DNA of 64,000 nt from the NCBI RefSeq assembly GCF_014648355.1, contig NZ_BMQY01000004.1:62001-126000 (forward strand). Reading direction: 5' to 3'. Of this stretch, positions 41,875-49,568 are shown one piece after another. The notes beneath the pieces are model-generated. The model saw only the letters and a program-made list of their open reading frames with translations. It did not search any database and was not told the origin of the DNA. The DNA is from Couchioplanes azureus (GTDB lineage Bacteria > Actinomycetota > Actinomycetes > Mycobacteriales > Micromonosporaceae). Position 1 is the stretch's first letter. Each line of letters starts with the position of its first letter. The position numbers and the translations under genes were made by a program.

Positions 41875-42755
41875 GGCATGTTGTGCCGGGTGTACGCCGG
41901 CTCGCGCAGCCCGAGCATCGCCTCGGTCATCCGGACCGCCTCGACCGCCGGGCGCACGTCGTGCACGCGGACGATGCGGGCGCCGCGCAGGATGCAGAAG
42001 ACGACCGCCGCCAGGGTGCCGGAGAGGCGCTCGCGCTGCGGCAGGTCGAGGGTCTCGCCGATGAAGTCCTTGTTGCTCACCGCCGCCAGCAGGGGATGGC
42101 CGAGGTCCGCGATCTCGTGCAGGCGCCGGGTCACCTCCAGCGTGTGCAGCGTGTTCTTGTTGAGGTCGTGGCCGGGATCGATGATGATCTGCTCCGGGCG
42201 TACGCCCCGGTCGAGCGCGAGCTGCACCCGCCGCCGCAGGAAGTCCGCGACCTCGGCGGTCACGTCCCCGTACGTGGGGCCCGGGTACGGCGTCCGCGGC
42301 GCGGCCAGGCTGTGCGTGATCACCAGGGCGGCGTCCGTGCCGGCCACCACGTCCGCCATCGCGGGATCGCGCAGGCCCGACGTGTCGTTCACGACCCCGG
42401 CCCCGGCCTTGACGACCTCGCGGGCGACCTCCGGCCGGAAGGTGTCGACCGAGACCACCGCGAGCCCCTGCGCCGCCTCGACCACCGGCAGCACCCGGTC
42501 CAGCTCCTCGCTCGCCGACACCTCGGGCCCCGGCGCGAACGGCACGCCGCCGATGTCGATCCAGTCCGCACCCGCCTCGGCGGCCGCCCGCACCGCCTCG
42601 GTGGCCCGGTCCAGGGCGAAGGTGCGGCCCCGGTCGTGGAACGAGTCCGGCGTGCGGTTCACGATCGCCATCACCGCGACCCGGCGGGAGAAGTCGTACC
42701 GGCGGCCGCCGATGACCCGTTCGGCGCTGATCAACGGGGGTGCGTAGTCACTCAC
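41871..42755 (-). CDS. Dihydropteroate-synthase-like protein, FolP2 type
   Basis: A 294-aa TIM-barrel protein of the pterin-binding family. Its motifs are the FolP2 variants: IVNRTPDSFHDRGRTF (where DHPS has NVTPDSFSDGG) and DIGGVPFAPGPEVS (instead of the GGESTRPG pABA/pterin loop). VSVDTFRPEVAREVVKAGAGVVND, IDPGHDLNKN and the HDV C-terminal segment remain. Mycobacterial FolP2 lacks DHPS activity, so this is probably not the folate enzyme. No folK/folB/folE neighbours occur. Start GTG 42755. The real substrate is unknown. Confidence 0.85.
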   Translation of the reverse strand: MSDYAPPLISAERVIGGRRYDFSRRVAVMAIVNRTPDSFHDRGRTFALDRATEAVRAAAEAGADWIDIGGVPFAPGPEVSASEELDRVLPVVEAAQGLAVVSVDTFRPEVAREVVKAGAGVVNDTSGLRDPAMADVVAGTDAALVITHSLAAPRTPYPGPTYGDVTAEVADFLRRRVQLALDRGVRPEQIIIDPGHDLNKNTLHTLEVTRRLHEIADLGHPLLAAVSNKDFIGETLDLPQRERLSGTLAAVVFCILRGARIVRVHDVRPAVEAVRMTEAMLGLREPAYTRHNMP

Positions 42756-42903
42756 GCCCGGGAGAGTAGCCCGGATCCCGGGCCCGCAGGACGGGATCGG
42801 CGGTGACGGTGATCATGATCAGGGGCGCCGGCCCGGCGCCCGGCCGCAGGAGATTCCGGCGAATCCCGAAGGGTCGGGGCGGGTCCGGCGCGAAGATGGC
42901 TAC

Positions 42904-43401
42904 GTGTGGGCGTGGCTGCGGGGCCGGGTGCTGGCGCCGGTGGACATCGGGTTCATCGCCGACCGCTCGGCCGTCGCGTACGAGGGTGCGGCGCTGGCCG
43001 GCGAGCCGGCCGTGGTGGCGGCGCTCGCCCGGGCGCCGGAGGTGTTCCTCGCCGTCGCCGACGACCCCGGGAACGCGGAGATGGCCGTCGACCGCGAGGA
43101 TCTCCCCGGCCTGCTGGAGGTGGTCACCGCCGACGGGCGGGCGTGGGAGCTCCTGATCGACTGCACCGTCAAGGGCATCGTCGACACCGGCGGCTACACC
43201 GGCGTCGAGGACGACCTCGTGGAGCTGGCGCTCGCGCGCGGGCCCGGCGTCATCTCCACCGCGCACCTCGAGCGGGAGGTGTACTGGCTGCGCCTGACCC
43301 GGCCCGAGCCGCCCGAGCGGGTGCTGGCCCGCTTCGTCGGCGCCGTCGTCGACGCGCACCGGGAGCTGGCCCGGCGGCTGGACATCGCGCTGCCCGGCTG
43401 A
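42904..43401 (+). CDS. Hypothetical protein
   Basis: A 165-aa soluble protein starting MWAWLRGRVLAPVDIGFIAD. It has an acidic middle (MAVDREDLPGLLEVVTADGR) and a helical C-terminus (FVGAVVDAHRELARRLDIAL). No signal, membrane span or recognised motif. The codon bias matches its neighbours. It is monocistronic; the GTG start at 42904 lacks a strong ribosome site. A hairpin overlaps its stop codon. Confidence 0.65.
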   Translation: MWAWLRGRVLAPVDIGFIADRSAVAYEGAALAGEPAVVAALARAPEVFLAVADDPGNAEMAVDREDLPGLLEVVTADGRAWELLIDCTVKGIVDTGGYTGVEDDLVELALARGPGVISTAHLEREVYWLRLTRPEPPERVLARFVGAVVDAHRELARRLDIALPG

Positions 43402-43429
43402 GGCGGCACCCGCTCGGGTGCCGCCTCAG
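43398..43429. terminator. Bidirectional terminator between hypothetical and tyrosinase genes
   Basis: A perfect 14-bp stem (43398-43411 and 43416-43429, CTGAGGCGGCACCC) with a GCTC loop. It includes the stop codon of the plus-strand gene and lies 9 bp before the stop of melC2. Confidence 0.88.
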
Positions 43430-43437
43430 CGGCGGGC

Positions 43438-44244
43438 TCAGGCGTAGCTGTAGTTCAGGGTGCTGATGTCACGCACCGCCGAGGGCGTCCGGCCACTGGC
43501 GAACGGGCGCATCGTCTCGGTGTTGTCGATGACGCCGGAGGTCCCGGTCCGCGGCTGGTAGGTGTCGACGCCGCGGCTGGTCTGCCACAGCCACCAGAGC
43601 CGGTCGACATTGCAGTGGTGCAGCCAGAAGACCGGGTCGTTGGGTGCCTCGCGGGTGCCCATGTGCCCGCCCACGTAGTTGTGGACCCGGTTGTGCAGGT
43701 CGATCTCGTTGCGGTTGCGGTAGCTGTTGCTCACGGTGGAGTTCCACGGCCACTGGTCGTACACCGTGTAGCTCTGCACCGTGCTCACCGTGCTGGCGCT
43801 GGGACGCGTGGCGTTCTGGCCGAGCCGGCGCTGCAGGTAGGAGGTGGCGATGCTGCTGCGGTAGATGTTCCAGCCCCACGCCGGGCTGAAGTTGCCGCTG
43901 GACACGCTCCCGCTGGTGATGGCACCACAGAAGTCCGTGGTGAACGGCGTGGCGGTGCCGGTCCAGTCCCAGTACGGGATGAAGATGTCGGGGTTGCCGC
44001 TGACGGTCTGCAGGTCGAACTCCAGCAGCCGCAGGTACTCGCGGTGCCACGGGAAGAACGACGGTGACTGGTGGGCGTGGCTGATGTTGTCCGAGGTGCG
44101 GGCGAAGAATGCGATGTGCTGGTCGATGTACCAGTTGTAGTTCCGTCCATTCGCGGACGTCGTCTTGAACTGGCGCAGGGCGTTGACGAACGCGGTCTTC
44201 TCGGTCGAGGTCAGAGCGGCGACACTCTTGCGGGCGACTGCCAT
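43438..44244 (-). CDS. melC2: Tyrosinase (MelC2)
   Basis: A 268-aa type 3 copper monooxygenase that oxidises tyrosine to dopaquinone for melanin. CuA ligands are H43, H58 and H67 (YIDQHIAFF, AHQSPSFFPWHREY). CuB ligands are H184, H188 and H210 (DLHNRVHNYVGGHMG, FWLHHCNVDR). Length matches Streptomyces MelC2 (about 273 aa), which is exported as a complex with MelC1 and has no signal of its own. It is the second gene of the melC1-melC2 operon, 54 bp after melC1. Confidence 0.96.
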   Translation of the reverse strand: MAVARKSVAALTSTEKTAFVNALRQFKTTSANGRNYNWYIDQHIAFFARTSDNISHAHQSPSFFPWHREYLRLLEFDLQTVSGNPDIFIPYWDWTGTATPFTTDFCGAITSGSVSSGNFSPAWGWNIYRSSIATSYLQRRLGQNATRPSASTVSTVQSYTVYDQWPWNSTVSNSYRNRNEIDLHNRVHNYVGGHMGTREAPNDPVFWLHHCNVDRLWWLWQTSRGVDTYQPRTGTSGVIDNTETMRPFASGRTPSAVRDISTLNYSYA

Positions 44245-44298
44245 TGTTCGGTTACCTTTCGAATGGTGGGGAAGGGCAGGGGCGCGGGACCACCGTGG

Positions 44299-44742
44299 TC
44301 AGTGGTGGTGCGCCAGCCCCGCCTCGTCGCCGAGCTCGAACTCGCCCAGGGTGTCGACCGCCTTCTTGGCCAGCTTCTTGAGGCCGTCCTTGTGCTGGCT
44401 CTCGTCGATCTCCACCGGGTCGTAGTGGTTGAGGGCGCTGATGTAGCCGACCCCCACGTGCGGTGCCGACCCGTCCTCCGGCACGAACAGCGTGTCGATC
44501 GGGGTGAGCGCCAGCTTCTTGTTGTTGATGTGCAGCTCGTGCTTGCCGTTCGAGTGGTGTTTACCCTTGATCTTCTTGCCCTTGTAGACCTCGTCGAAGT
44601 CGCGCGGGTCCGCGGCGGCGCGCTGGGGGGCCGCGTCGGAGCGGGCGGCGGTGACGGTCTGCGTGGCCACCGCGACGGTGGTGGCGCTCACCGCGGCGGC
44701 GGCGCCGTAGCGCAGGACGTCACGTCGGCTCATGTCGGCCAT
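44299..44742 (-). CDS. melC1: Tyrosinase cofactor/caddie protein (MelC1)
   Basis: A 147-aa chaperone that loads copper into MelC2 and carries it through the Tat pathway. The twin-arginine signal SRRDVLRYGAAAAVSATT (residues 5-22) leads to a mature part with HHSNGKHELHINNKKLAL, and an AGLAHHH histidine tail that could carry copper. The ATG at 44742 has AAGAGGA 6-8 nt upstream; a second ATG lies three codons on. It is first in the tyrosinase operon. Confidence 0.92.
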   Translation of the reverse strand: MADMSRRDVLRYGAAAAVSATTVAVATQTVTAARSDAAPQRAAADPRDFDEVYKGKKIKGKHHSNGKHELHINNKKLALTPIDTLFVPEDGSAPHVGVGYISALNHYDPVEIDESQHKDGLKKLAKKAVDTLGEFELGDEAGLAHHH

Positions 44743-44973
44743 AGGAATCCTCTTCTGGAAGAAAGCCATTCGGTACGGGCAGCTCGTGGTTGCCGTTTCC
44801 ATCGACATCGTCGACTGGAGGAAAACTACTGGCGCGAGCCGCGCGCTCGCAATTGGACGGTCGTGGCGGATGACGAGCCTTTCAGCCATTGGGGATCGAC
44901 ATTCGTCACTGATAGGTGGACGATGGACTACCCGTGCCTGGACGGGAAACAGGCAAGAATCCGAGGAGTTTCC
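44743..44973. promoter_or_regulatory. Divergent promoter region of the tyrosinase operon
   Basis: A 231-bp gap between melC1 and a divergent secreted-protein gene, noticeably less GC-rich than flanking DNA. It must hold both promoters. TGGCGCGAGC near 44829 partly matches the AdpA site (TGGCSNGWWY) with one mismatch, so AdpA control, known for Streptomyces melC, is only a possibility. Confidence 0.4.
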
Positions 44974-45369
44974 ATGCGAGCAATCCCCATCCTGGCGGCC
45001 GTGCTGGCCGCCGGCGCCGGCCTGATCGCCACCGCCGGCCCCGCCGTCGCCGCCCCCGCGCCGCAACCGGCCGCGCAGGCCGGCGCCGACCTGGCCGGAT
45101 TCTTCGCGCAGCGCTACGGGGGACACCACATCATGGGCTGGGGCCGCGACGAGTCGGCCTGCTCCTACATCGACGGCGTGCAGCTCGTGCTCTACCCCCT
45201 CGGCCGCAACCGGTACGTGAGTGCGCTGCAGGCCTACGAGGAGGAGCGCGGCGTCAAGAACATCACCAAGGCCTCGGCGGACGTCCTCGGCGAGGCCCGC
45301 CTCGTCCCGCCCGCGGACCCCGTCGCGCACTGCCCCGTCTTCGTCACCGCTGCCCCCGAGGGGAGCTAG
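44974..45369 (+). CDS. Small secreted protein
   Basis: A 131-aa exported protein. The signal MRAIPILAAVLAAGAGLIAT is followed by AGPAVAAPAPQPA (cleavage near residue 27). The mature 100-aa part has two cysteines (SACSYIDG, AHCPVF), probably a single disulfide, and FAQRYGGHHIMGWGRDES. ATG 44974 with GAGGAG 6 nt upstream. It diverges from melC1. No domain recognised. Confidence 0.75.
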   Translation: MRAIPILAAVLAAGAGLIATAGPAVAAPAPQPAAQAGADLAGFFAQRYGGHHIMGWGRDESACSYIDGVQLVLYPLGRNRYVSALQAYEEERGVKNITKASADVLGEARLVPPADPVAHCPVFVTAAPEGS

Positions 45370-45676
45370 CCACCCGGGTCCCCTCGCGGGGGCGCAGGCA
45401 CTCGGCGGCCGTCCTGACGAGGGCGGCCGTCGACTGCTTTTGCGCCACCGCTTCCACCGGCGACAGTCTCTTGTGTGCGATACGCAGGGTGATTTCGGGC
45501 GCGCCCGGGCCGCCGCCGCGGGCGGGCGCGCGCGAACCGGGGCGAATACCCGGGGACAGGCAATCTATGCAGGGGTTTTTCCATTAATTGTGCGAGGGCG
45601 ATCAGGTTCGCCGACCCCGCTTGGCGGGTAGCGGAAGGGGCGAAGCACCCACGGACGAACCATCATGGAGGTAGCG
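45370..45676 (+). promoter_or_regulatory. Intergenic region before the LEA-like operon: weak terminator, repeat, promoter
   Basis: The 307-bp gap begins with a weak hairpin (45378-45383 with 45388-45393, GTCCCC, TCGC loop). A direct repeat GGCGGCCGTC follows, within about 45405-45434. An AT-rich stretch lies around 45570-45590. GTTC-N16-GGGTAG (45606-45631) resembles a stress-sigma (SigB-type GTTT-N14-16-GGGTA) promoter. The ribosome site GGAGG is at 45667-45671. The structured part 45605-45661 is listed separately. Confidence 0.45.
45605..45661 (+). ncRNA. Candidate structured 5' leader (three-way junction)
   Basis: GGTTCG (45605-45610) can pair with CGAACC (45656-45661) and enclose two hairpins: CCCGC-TTG-GCGGG (45616-45628, extended by CCG/CGG) and GGGGC-GAA-GC(A)CCC (45637-45650). 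It ends 15 nt before the ATG at 45677. It could be a cis-regulatory RNA, or a chance fold over a promoter (GGGTAG at 45626). No known riboswitch class is matched. Confidence 0.3.
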
Positions 45677-46579
45677 ATGAGTGACCCCTACACGGGCGCC
45701 CGCGCACCGGACGCCACCCCGGGCTACGGCGAGGTGCCGGTCCAGCCGGTGGTCGAGGCGTACCCCGCCACGACGGGCCCCGCCACCGGGACCGGCCTGA
45801 CCACCGGCGACGACCGTGCCTTCGGCGCGTCCTCGTCCGGCGGGGGCACCGCGGAAGGCGCCAAGGAGCAGGCCAAGCACGTCGCCGGAGAGGGCGCGCA
45901 CGCCGCCGGGCAGGCCGCCGGCGAGATCAAGGACACCGCCGTGGAGCAGGCCCAGCGGGTCGGCGCCGAGGCGAAGACGCAGATGCGCAACGTCGCCTCC
46001 GACGTCCGGGACCGGGTCAGCACCCAGGCCCGGGACCAGAACGACAAGCTCGTCGGCACCCTGCGACAGGCCGCCGACCAGCTCGACGAGATGCGCGGCG
46101 AGCGGCAGGACTCGCCGGCCGCGCAGGTCGTCTCCCGCATCGCCGAGGGCGGCCGGCAGATGGCCGACTACCTGGACCGCAACGGTCCCGAGGGCGTCCT
46201 GCGCGAGGTCACCGACTTCGCCCGCCGCCGTCCCGGCGCGTTCCTCGCCACGGCGCTGGCCGCCGGTTTCGTGGCCGGACGGCTCGGCAAGAGCGTCATG
46301 AAGGCGGACGACACCGCCGGCAAGCCGCGGACCGACACCTTCGTCTCGGGTGCGGACGCCGGCTACGGCTCCGGCTTCGCGGACACGACGGCGGGTTACC
46401 CGGCCGCCGGCACGACCACCGGATACCCGGCCGCGGGCGCGACCGCGGGCTACCCGAGTGCCGGCACGACCGCCGGCTACCCGGCCGCCGGCACGACGGC
46501 CGCGGGCACCGAGTACGCCTCCACCGGCACGGGCACGCCCGCCGTCGTGGACGAGCAGTATCCGGGCGGCACCCGATGA
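45677..46579 (+). CDS. LEA-like / stress-envelope protein with GYPAAGTTA repeats
   Basis: A 300-aa hydrophilic protein. After a disordered start, residues about 58-130 are amphipathic helix with LEA-like KEQAKHVAGEGAHAAGQAAGEIKDTAVEQAQRVGAEAKTQM spacing. A weak hydrophobic stretch (PGAFLATALAAGFVAGRLG, about 195-213) may touch the membrane. The C-terminus has four tandem GYPAAGTTA-type repeats. ATG 45677 has GGAGG 6 nt upstream. It overlaps the holin-superfamily gene by ATGA. This three-gene set is common in actinomycetes and probably protects the envelope under stress. Confidence 0.78.
   Translation: MSDPYTGARAPDATPGYGEVPVQPVVEAYPATTGPATGTGLTTGDDRAFGASSSGGGTAEGAKEQAKHVAGEGAHAAGQAAGEIKDTAVEQAQRVGAEAKTQMRNVASDVRDRVSTQARDQNDKLVGTLRQAADQLDEMRGERQDSPAAQVVSRIAEGGRQMADYLDRNGPEGVLREVTDFARRRPGAFLATALAAGFVAGRLGKSVMKADDTAGKPRTDTFVSGADAGYGSGFADTTAGYPAAGTTTGYPAAGATAGYPSAGTTAGYPAAGTTAAGTEYASTGTGTPAVVDEQYPGGTR
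46394..46501 (+). repeat. Four 27-bp tandem repeats (GYPAAGTTA)
   Basis: Four contiguous 27-bp units (46394, 46421, 46448, 46475) encode GYPAAGTTT, GYPAAGATA, GYPSAGTTA and GYPAAGTTA inside the LEA-like protein. The repeat is a likely disordered, surface-exposed tail and could vary in copy number between strains. Confidence 0.92.
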
Positions 46580-46998
46580 CCGCCCCGTACCCGACCGGCC
46601 ACGACCGGGCCGAGGAGGTCTCCGCGACCTCCGTGGGCGAGCTCATCGGCAACATCAGCAACGACCTGTCCCAGCTGTTCCGCCAGGAGGTGGAGCTGGC
46701 CAAGGCCGAGCTCAAGCAGGAGGCCGGCAAGGCCGGCAAGGCGGCGGGCATGCTCGGCGGCGCCGGGTTCGCCGGCTACCTCGCGGTGGTGCTGCTGAGC
46801 CTGGCCCTGGTCTTCGGGCTGGGCAACGTCATGGACCTGGGCTGGGCCGCGCTCATCGTCGCGGTGATCTGGGGCGCCGCCGGCGCCGTCCTCTACGCGG
46901 CCGGCCGCAAGCGGCTGAAGTCCGTGGACCCCGTGCCCCGCCGCACCGTCGACACCATCAAGGAGGACGCGCAATGGCTGAAGAACCCGACCGGCTGA
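46576..46998 (+). CDS. Phage-holin-superfamily (DUF1469) membrane protein
   Basis: A 140-aa protein. A cytosolic helix (VGELIGNISNDLSQLFRQEVELAKAELKQEAGKAGKAAG) precedes two membrane spans (about 67-90 and 95-118). The C-terminal tail ends RTVDTIKEDAQWLKNPTG. This is the PF07332-type fold found in actinomycete chromosomes, not a phage lysis protein. It overlaps the previous gene by ATGA and the next by 25 nt, so the three are co-translated. Confidence 0.88.
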   Translation: MTAPYPTGHDRAEEVSATSVGELIGNISNDLSQLFRQEVELAKAELKQEAGKAGKAAGMLGGAGFAGYLAVVLLSLALVFGLGNVMDLGWAALIVAVIWGAAGAVLYAAGRKRLKSVDPVPRRTVDTIKEDAQWLKNPTG

Positions 46999-47612
46999 GG
47001 CAGGAGATCGAGCAGACGCGGGCCTCGCTGACGCGCGACGTGGACCTGCTGGCCGAGAAGACGAGCCCCAAGCAGGTGGCCCGGCGGCGCTGGACCGCGG
47101 TGAAGGAGAAGGTCATGGGTACGACCGAGCACGCCCGCCACAGCTCGTCCGGGGCCGCGCACGCCGCGGCGAGCACGGTGCAGGACAAGGCGTCGCGGCT
47201 GGGTGACAAGGCGTCCGAGCTGAGCGACCGGGCCGGCGAGAAGGCGCACGACGTCGCCGACGCGGTCAAGGGCGCGCCGCAGGCGATGACGCAGCAGGCC
47301 CAGGGCAACCCGCTCGCGGCCGGGATCATCGCCTTCGGCGTGGGCATGCTGGCGGCCACGCTGATCCCGGTCACCGAGGCCGAGAAGCGCGCCGGCGAGC
47401 AGCTCAAGGAGCACGGCGGCGAGGTGACCGACCGGGTCAAGGACGTCGCCATGGAGCTCAAGGACGAGGTCACCGGCACGGTGCAGCAGGCCGCGGGCCA
47501 GCTCAAGGAGACGGCCCGCGACGCCGCGGAGACCACCAAGGACCAGGCCCGTTCCTCGGCGCAGGACGCCAAGGAGCAGAGCAAGCAGGCCGTCGCGGAC
47601 GCCCGTTCCTGA
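46974..47612 (+). CDS. DUF3618 protein with LEA-like C-terminus
   Basis: A 212-aa protein. The N-terminal DUF3618 signature is PDRLRQEIEQTRASLTRDVDLLAEKTSPKQVARRR (residues 5-39). A hydrophobic segment (LAAGIIAFGVGMLAATLIPV, about 113-132) follows, then long alanine/lysine-rich amphipathic helix (LKETARDAAETTKDQARSS). The ATG at 46974 has AAGGAGGA 6-8 nt upstream, inside the holin-superfamily gene. Last gene of the operon; a 20-bp hairpin follows. Confidence 0.87.
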   Translation: MAEEPDRLRQEIEQTRASLTRDVDLLAEKTSPKQVARRRWTAVKEKVMGTTEHARHSSSGAAHAAASTVQDKASRLGDKASELSDRAGEKAHDVADAVKGAPQAMTQQAQGNPLAAGIIAFGVGMLAATLIPVTEAEKRAGEQLKEHGGEVTDRVKDVAMELKDEVTGTVQQAAGQLKETARDAAETTKDQARSSAQDAKEQSKQAVADARS

Positions 47613-47625
47613 GGTGCTTCCGCCA

Positions 47626-47671
47626 CGTTTGCCGCTTCCTGCCGGGGGCAACCGGCAGGAAGCGGCAAACG
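47626..47671 (+). terminator. Strong 20-bp hairpin after the LEA/holin/DUF3618 operon
   Basis: A perfect 20-bp stem (arms 47626-47645 and 47652-47671) with a GGGCAA loop, 13 bp after the operon stop and only 11 bp before the ATG of the next gene. It should end the operon transcript. Its closeness to the LLM gene start is unusual. Confidence 0.88.
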
Positions 47672-47682
47672 AGGGAGCGCCC

Positions 47683-48639
47683 ATGAGGATCGGGTACAAG
47701 CTGGCGTCGGAGGGATTCGGGCCCAAGGAGCTGATCGCGCAGGCGGTCGCCGCCGAGCGCGCCGGGTTCGACTTCGTCGAGATCAGCGACCACTACCACC
47801 CCTGGCTGGACGCCCAGGGGCATTCGCCGTTCGCCTGGACGGTGCTCGGGGCCATCGCGGCGCGCACCGACCGGATCGGCCTGGCCACCGGCGTGACCTG
47901 CCCGTCGGTGCGCTACCACCCGGCGATCATCGCGCAGGCCGCCGCCACCCTCGCGATCACCTCGGACCACCGCTTCACCCTGGGCGTCGGCTCGGGGGAG
48001 CGGCTCAACGAGCACGTCGTCGGACAGGGCTTCGGCAACGTGCGCGAGCGCCAGGAGCGGCTGCGCGAGGCGCTGGAGATCATCAAGCTGCTGTGGCGGG
48101 GTGGCTACCAGTCGTACGAGGGCAAGCACCTGCGGCTCGAGGACGCCCGCGTCTTCGACCTGCCCGACGAGCCTCCGGTGATCGCGGTGGCCGCCGGCGG
48201 TCGCGACGCCGCGACGATGGCAGCCGAGCTGGGCGACGGCCTGTTCGCCACCGAGCCGCGCGCCGACCTGGTCGAGACCTACCGCGGGGCCGGCGGCGCC
48301 GGACCCCGCTACGCCGAGGTGCCGGTGGCCTGGGCCCCCACCGCCGAGGAGGGCATCCGGGAGGCGCACCGGACCACCCGCTGGGCGCTGACCGGCTGGA
48401 AGGTGATGAGCGAGCTGCCGAACCCGGTCAACTTCGAGGCGGCGTCGCAGACCGTCCGCGAGGAGGACGTCCGGGAGAAGTTCGCCGCCGGGCCGGACCC
48501 GGAACCGTACCTCGAGGCCGTCCGGACGTACGTGGCGGCGGGCTTCGACCACATCGTGCTGCAGAACGCGGGGCCGGACCCGGACGGCTTCATCGACTTC
48601 TTCCAGAAGGAACTGGGCGACCGGCTGCGCAGCGCGTGA
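47683..48639 (+). CDS. LLM-class F420-dependent oxidoreductase, Fgd-like
   Basis: A 318-aa TIM-barrel F420 oxidoreductase of the TIGR03557/glucose-6-phosphate-dehydrogenase-like group. MRIGYKLASEGFGPKELIAQ, FVEISDHYHPWLDAQGHSPFAWTVLGAIAARTDRIGL, LGVGSGERLNEHVVG and HIVLQNAGPDPDGFIDFF are typical. ATG 47683 with GGGAG 6 nt upstream. Its only leader is the hairpin of the previous operon, so its promoter must lie within or before that hairpin, or it is read by read-through. Substrate not certain. Confidence 0.9.
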   Translation: MRIGYKLASEGFGPKELIAQAVAAERAGFDFVEISDHYHPWLDAQGHSPFAWTVLGAIAARTDRIGLATGVTCPSVRYHPAIIAQAAATLAITSDHRFTLGVGSGERLNEHVVGQGFGNVRERQERLREALEIIKLLWRGGYQSYEGKHLRLEDARVFDLPDEPPVIAVAAGGRDAATMAAELGDGLFATEPRADLVETYRGAGGAGPRYAEVPVAWAPTAEEGIREAHRTTRWALTGWKVMSELPNPVNFEAASQTVREEDVREKFAAGPDPEPYLEAVRTYVAAGFDHIVLQNAGPDPDGFIDFFQKELGDRLRSA

Positions 48640-48701
48640 CCGCGCGACGGTCACTCGAAGTGGTGGCTTCGTCACGGGCAATCGGGGTACCCACCGCGGC
48701 C

Positions 48702-49562
48702 ATGACGATGATCCAGACCGGCCGGGCCGCCGCGCCGGTGCCGCCCGAGACCGCCGACGTCACCGTGGTGGTCGCCACCCGCAACCGGCGCGACCGCCTC
48801 CGGGAGACCCTTCCCCGGCACGCGGCCCCGGTCGTCCTCGTGGACAACGGCTCCGACGACGGCGGCCCGGACGCCGTCGCCGGCGTCGACGTCGTCCGCC
48901 TCGGCGAGAACCGGGGCGCGGCCGCGCGCACCGTCGGCGTCGAGCGCGCCGCCACGAAGTACGTGGCCTTCGCCGACGACGACTCCTGGTGGGAGCCGGG
49001 CTCGCTGGCCCGGGCGGCCGCGCTGCTGGACGCGTACCCCCGGACCGCCCTGATCTCGGCCCGGGTGCTGGTCGGGCGGCAGCGGCGCGAGGACCCCATC
49101 TCGGCGGCCATGGCCGCCGCGCCGCTCGGCGTGCGCGACGGCGCACCCGGCCCCGAGATCCTCGGCTTCCTCGCCTGCGCCGTCGTGCTGCGGCGCGACG
49201 CCTACCTGCGGGCCGGCGGCTTCCATCCGGCGCTGCACGTGTACGGCGAGGAGGCGCTGCTCGCCATGGACCTCGCCGCCGCGGGCCACCGGCTGGCGTA
49301 CGCGCCGTCGCTGACCGTGCGGCACATGCCGCTGCCGGCGGGCCGGGACACCGGCCTGCGGCACCGCCGCGAGGTGCGCAACCGGGTGCTGACCGCGCTG
49401 CTGCGCCGCCCGCCCGCGGTGGTGGGACGGACCGTCGCGGCCGCCTGGCGCGCGGACCGGGCGGGAACGGTCGACGCCCTCAGGATGCTGCCCCGGATCC
49501 TGGGACAGCGGCGCACGCTGCCCCAGGACGTCGAGCGGGATCTGCGCGTCCTCGGCTGCTGA
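48702..49562 (+). CDS. GT2-family glycosyltransferase
   Basis: A 286-aa GT-A fold glycosyltransferase. DVTVVVATRNRRDRLRETLP opens the nucleotide-binding fold, VVLVDNGSDDGG follows, YVAFADDDSWWEPGSL holds the metal-binding DxD, and ALHVYGEEALLAMDLAAAGH is the acceptor-side ED-like motif. The C-terminal LRMLPRILGQRR is basic. The ATG at 48702 is chosen; a second ATG is two codons on. It lies near but outside the heptose operon and may add to the same glycan. Confidence 0.85.
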   Translation: MTMIQTGRAAAPVPPETADVTVVVATRNRRDRLRETLPRHAAPVVLVDNGSDDGGPDAVAGVDVVRLGENRGAAARTVGVERAATKYVAFADDDSWWEPGSLARAAALLDAYPRTALISARVLVGRQRREDPISAAMAAAPLGVRDGAPGPEILGFLACAVVLRRDAYLRAGGFHPALHVYGEEALLAMDLAAAGHRLAYAPSLTVRHMPLPAGRDTGLRHRREVRNRVLTALLRRPPAVVGRTVAAAWRADRAGTVDALRMLPRILGQRRTLPQDVERDLRVLGC

Positions 49563-49568
49563 GCCGGG

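Noticed and set aside
44743..44973. AdpA site in the tyrosinase promoter region
   Set aside because: One mismatch to a loose consensus; too weak to list as a site on its own.
46576..46998. Phage holin hit as a sign of a prophage
   Set aside because: The holin-superfamily fold here is the chromosomal DUF1469 type in an operon with DUF3618; no phage structural, lysis or integrase genes occur.
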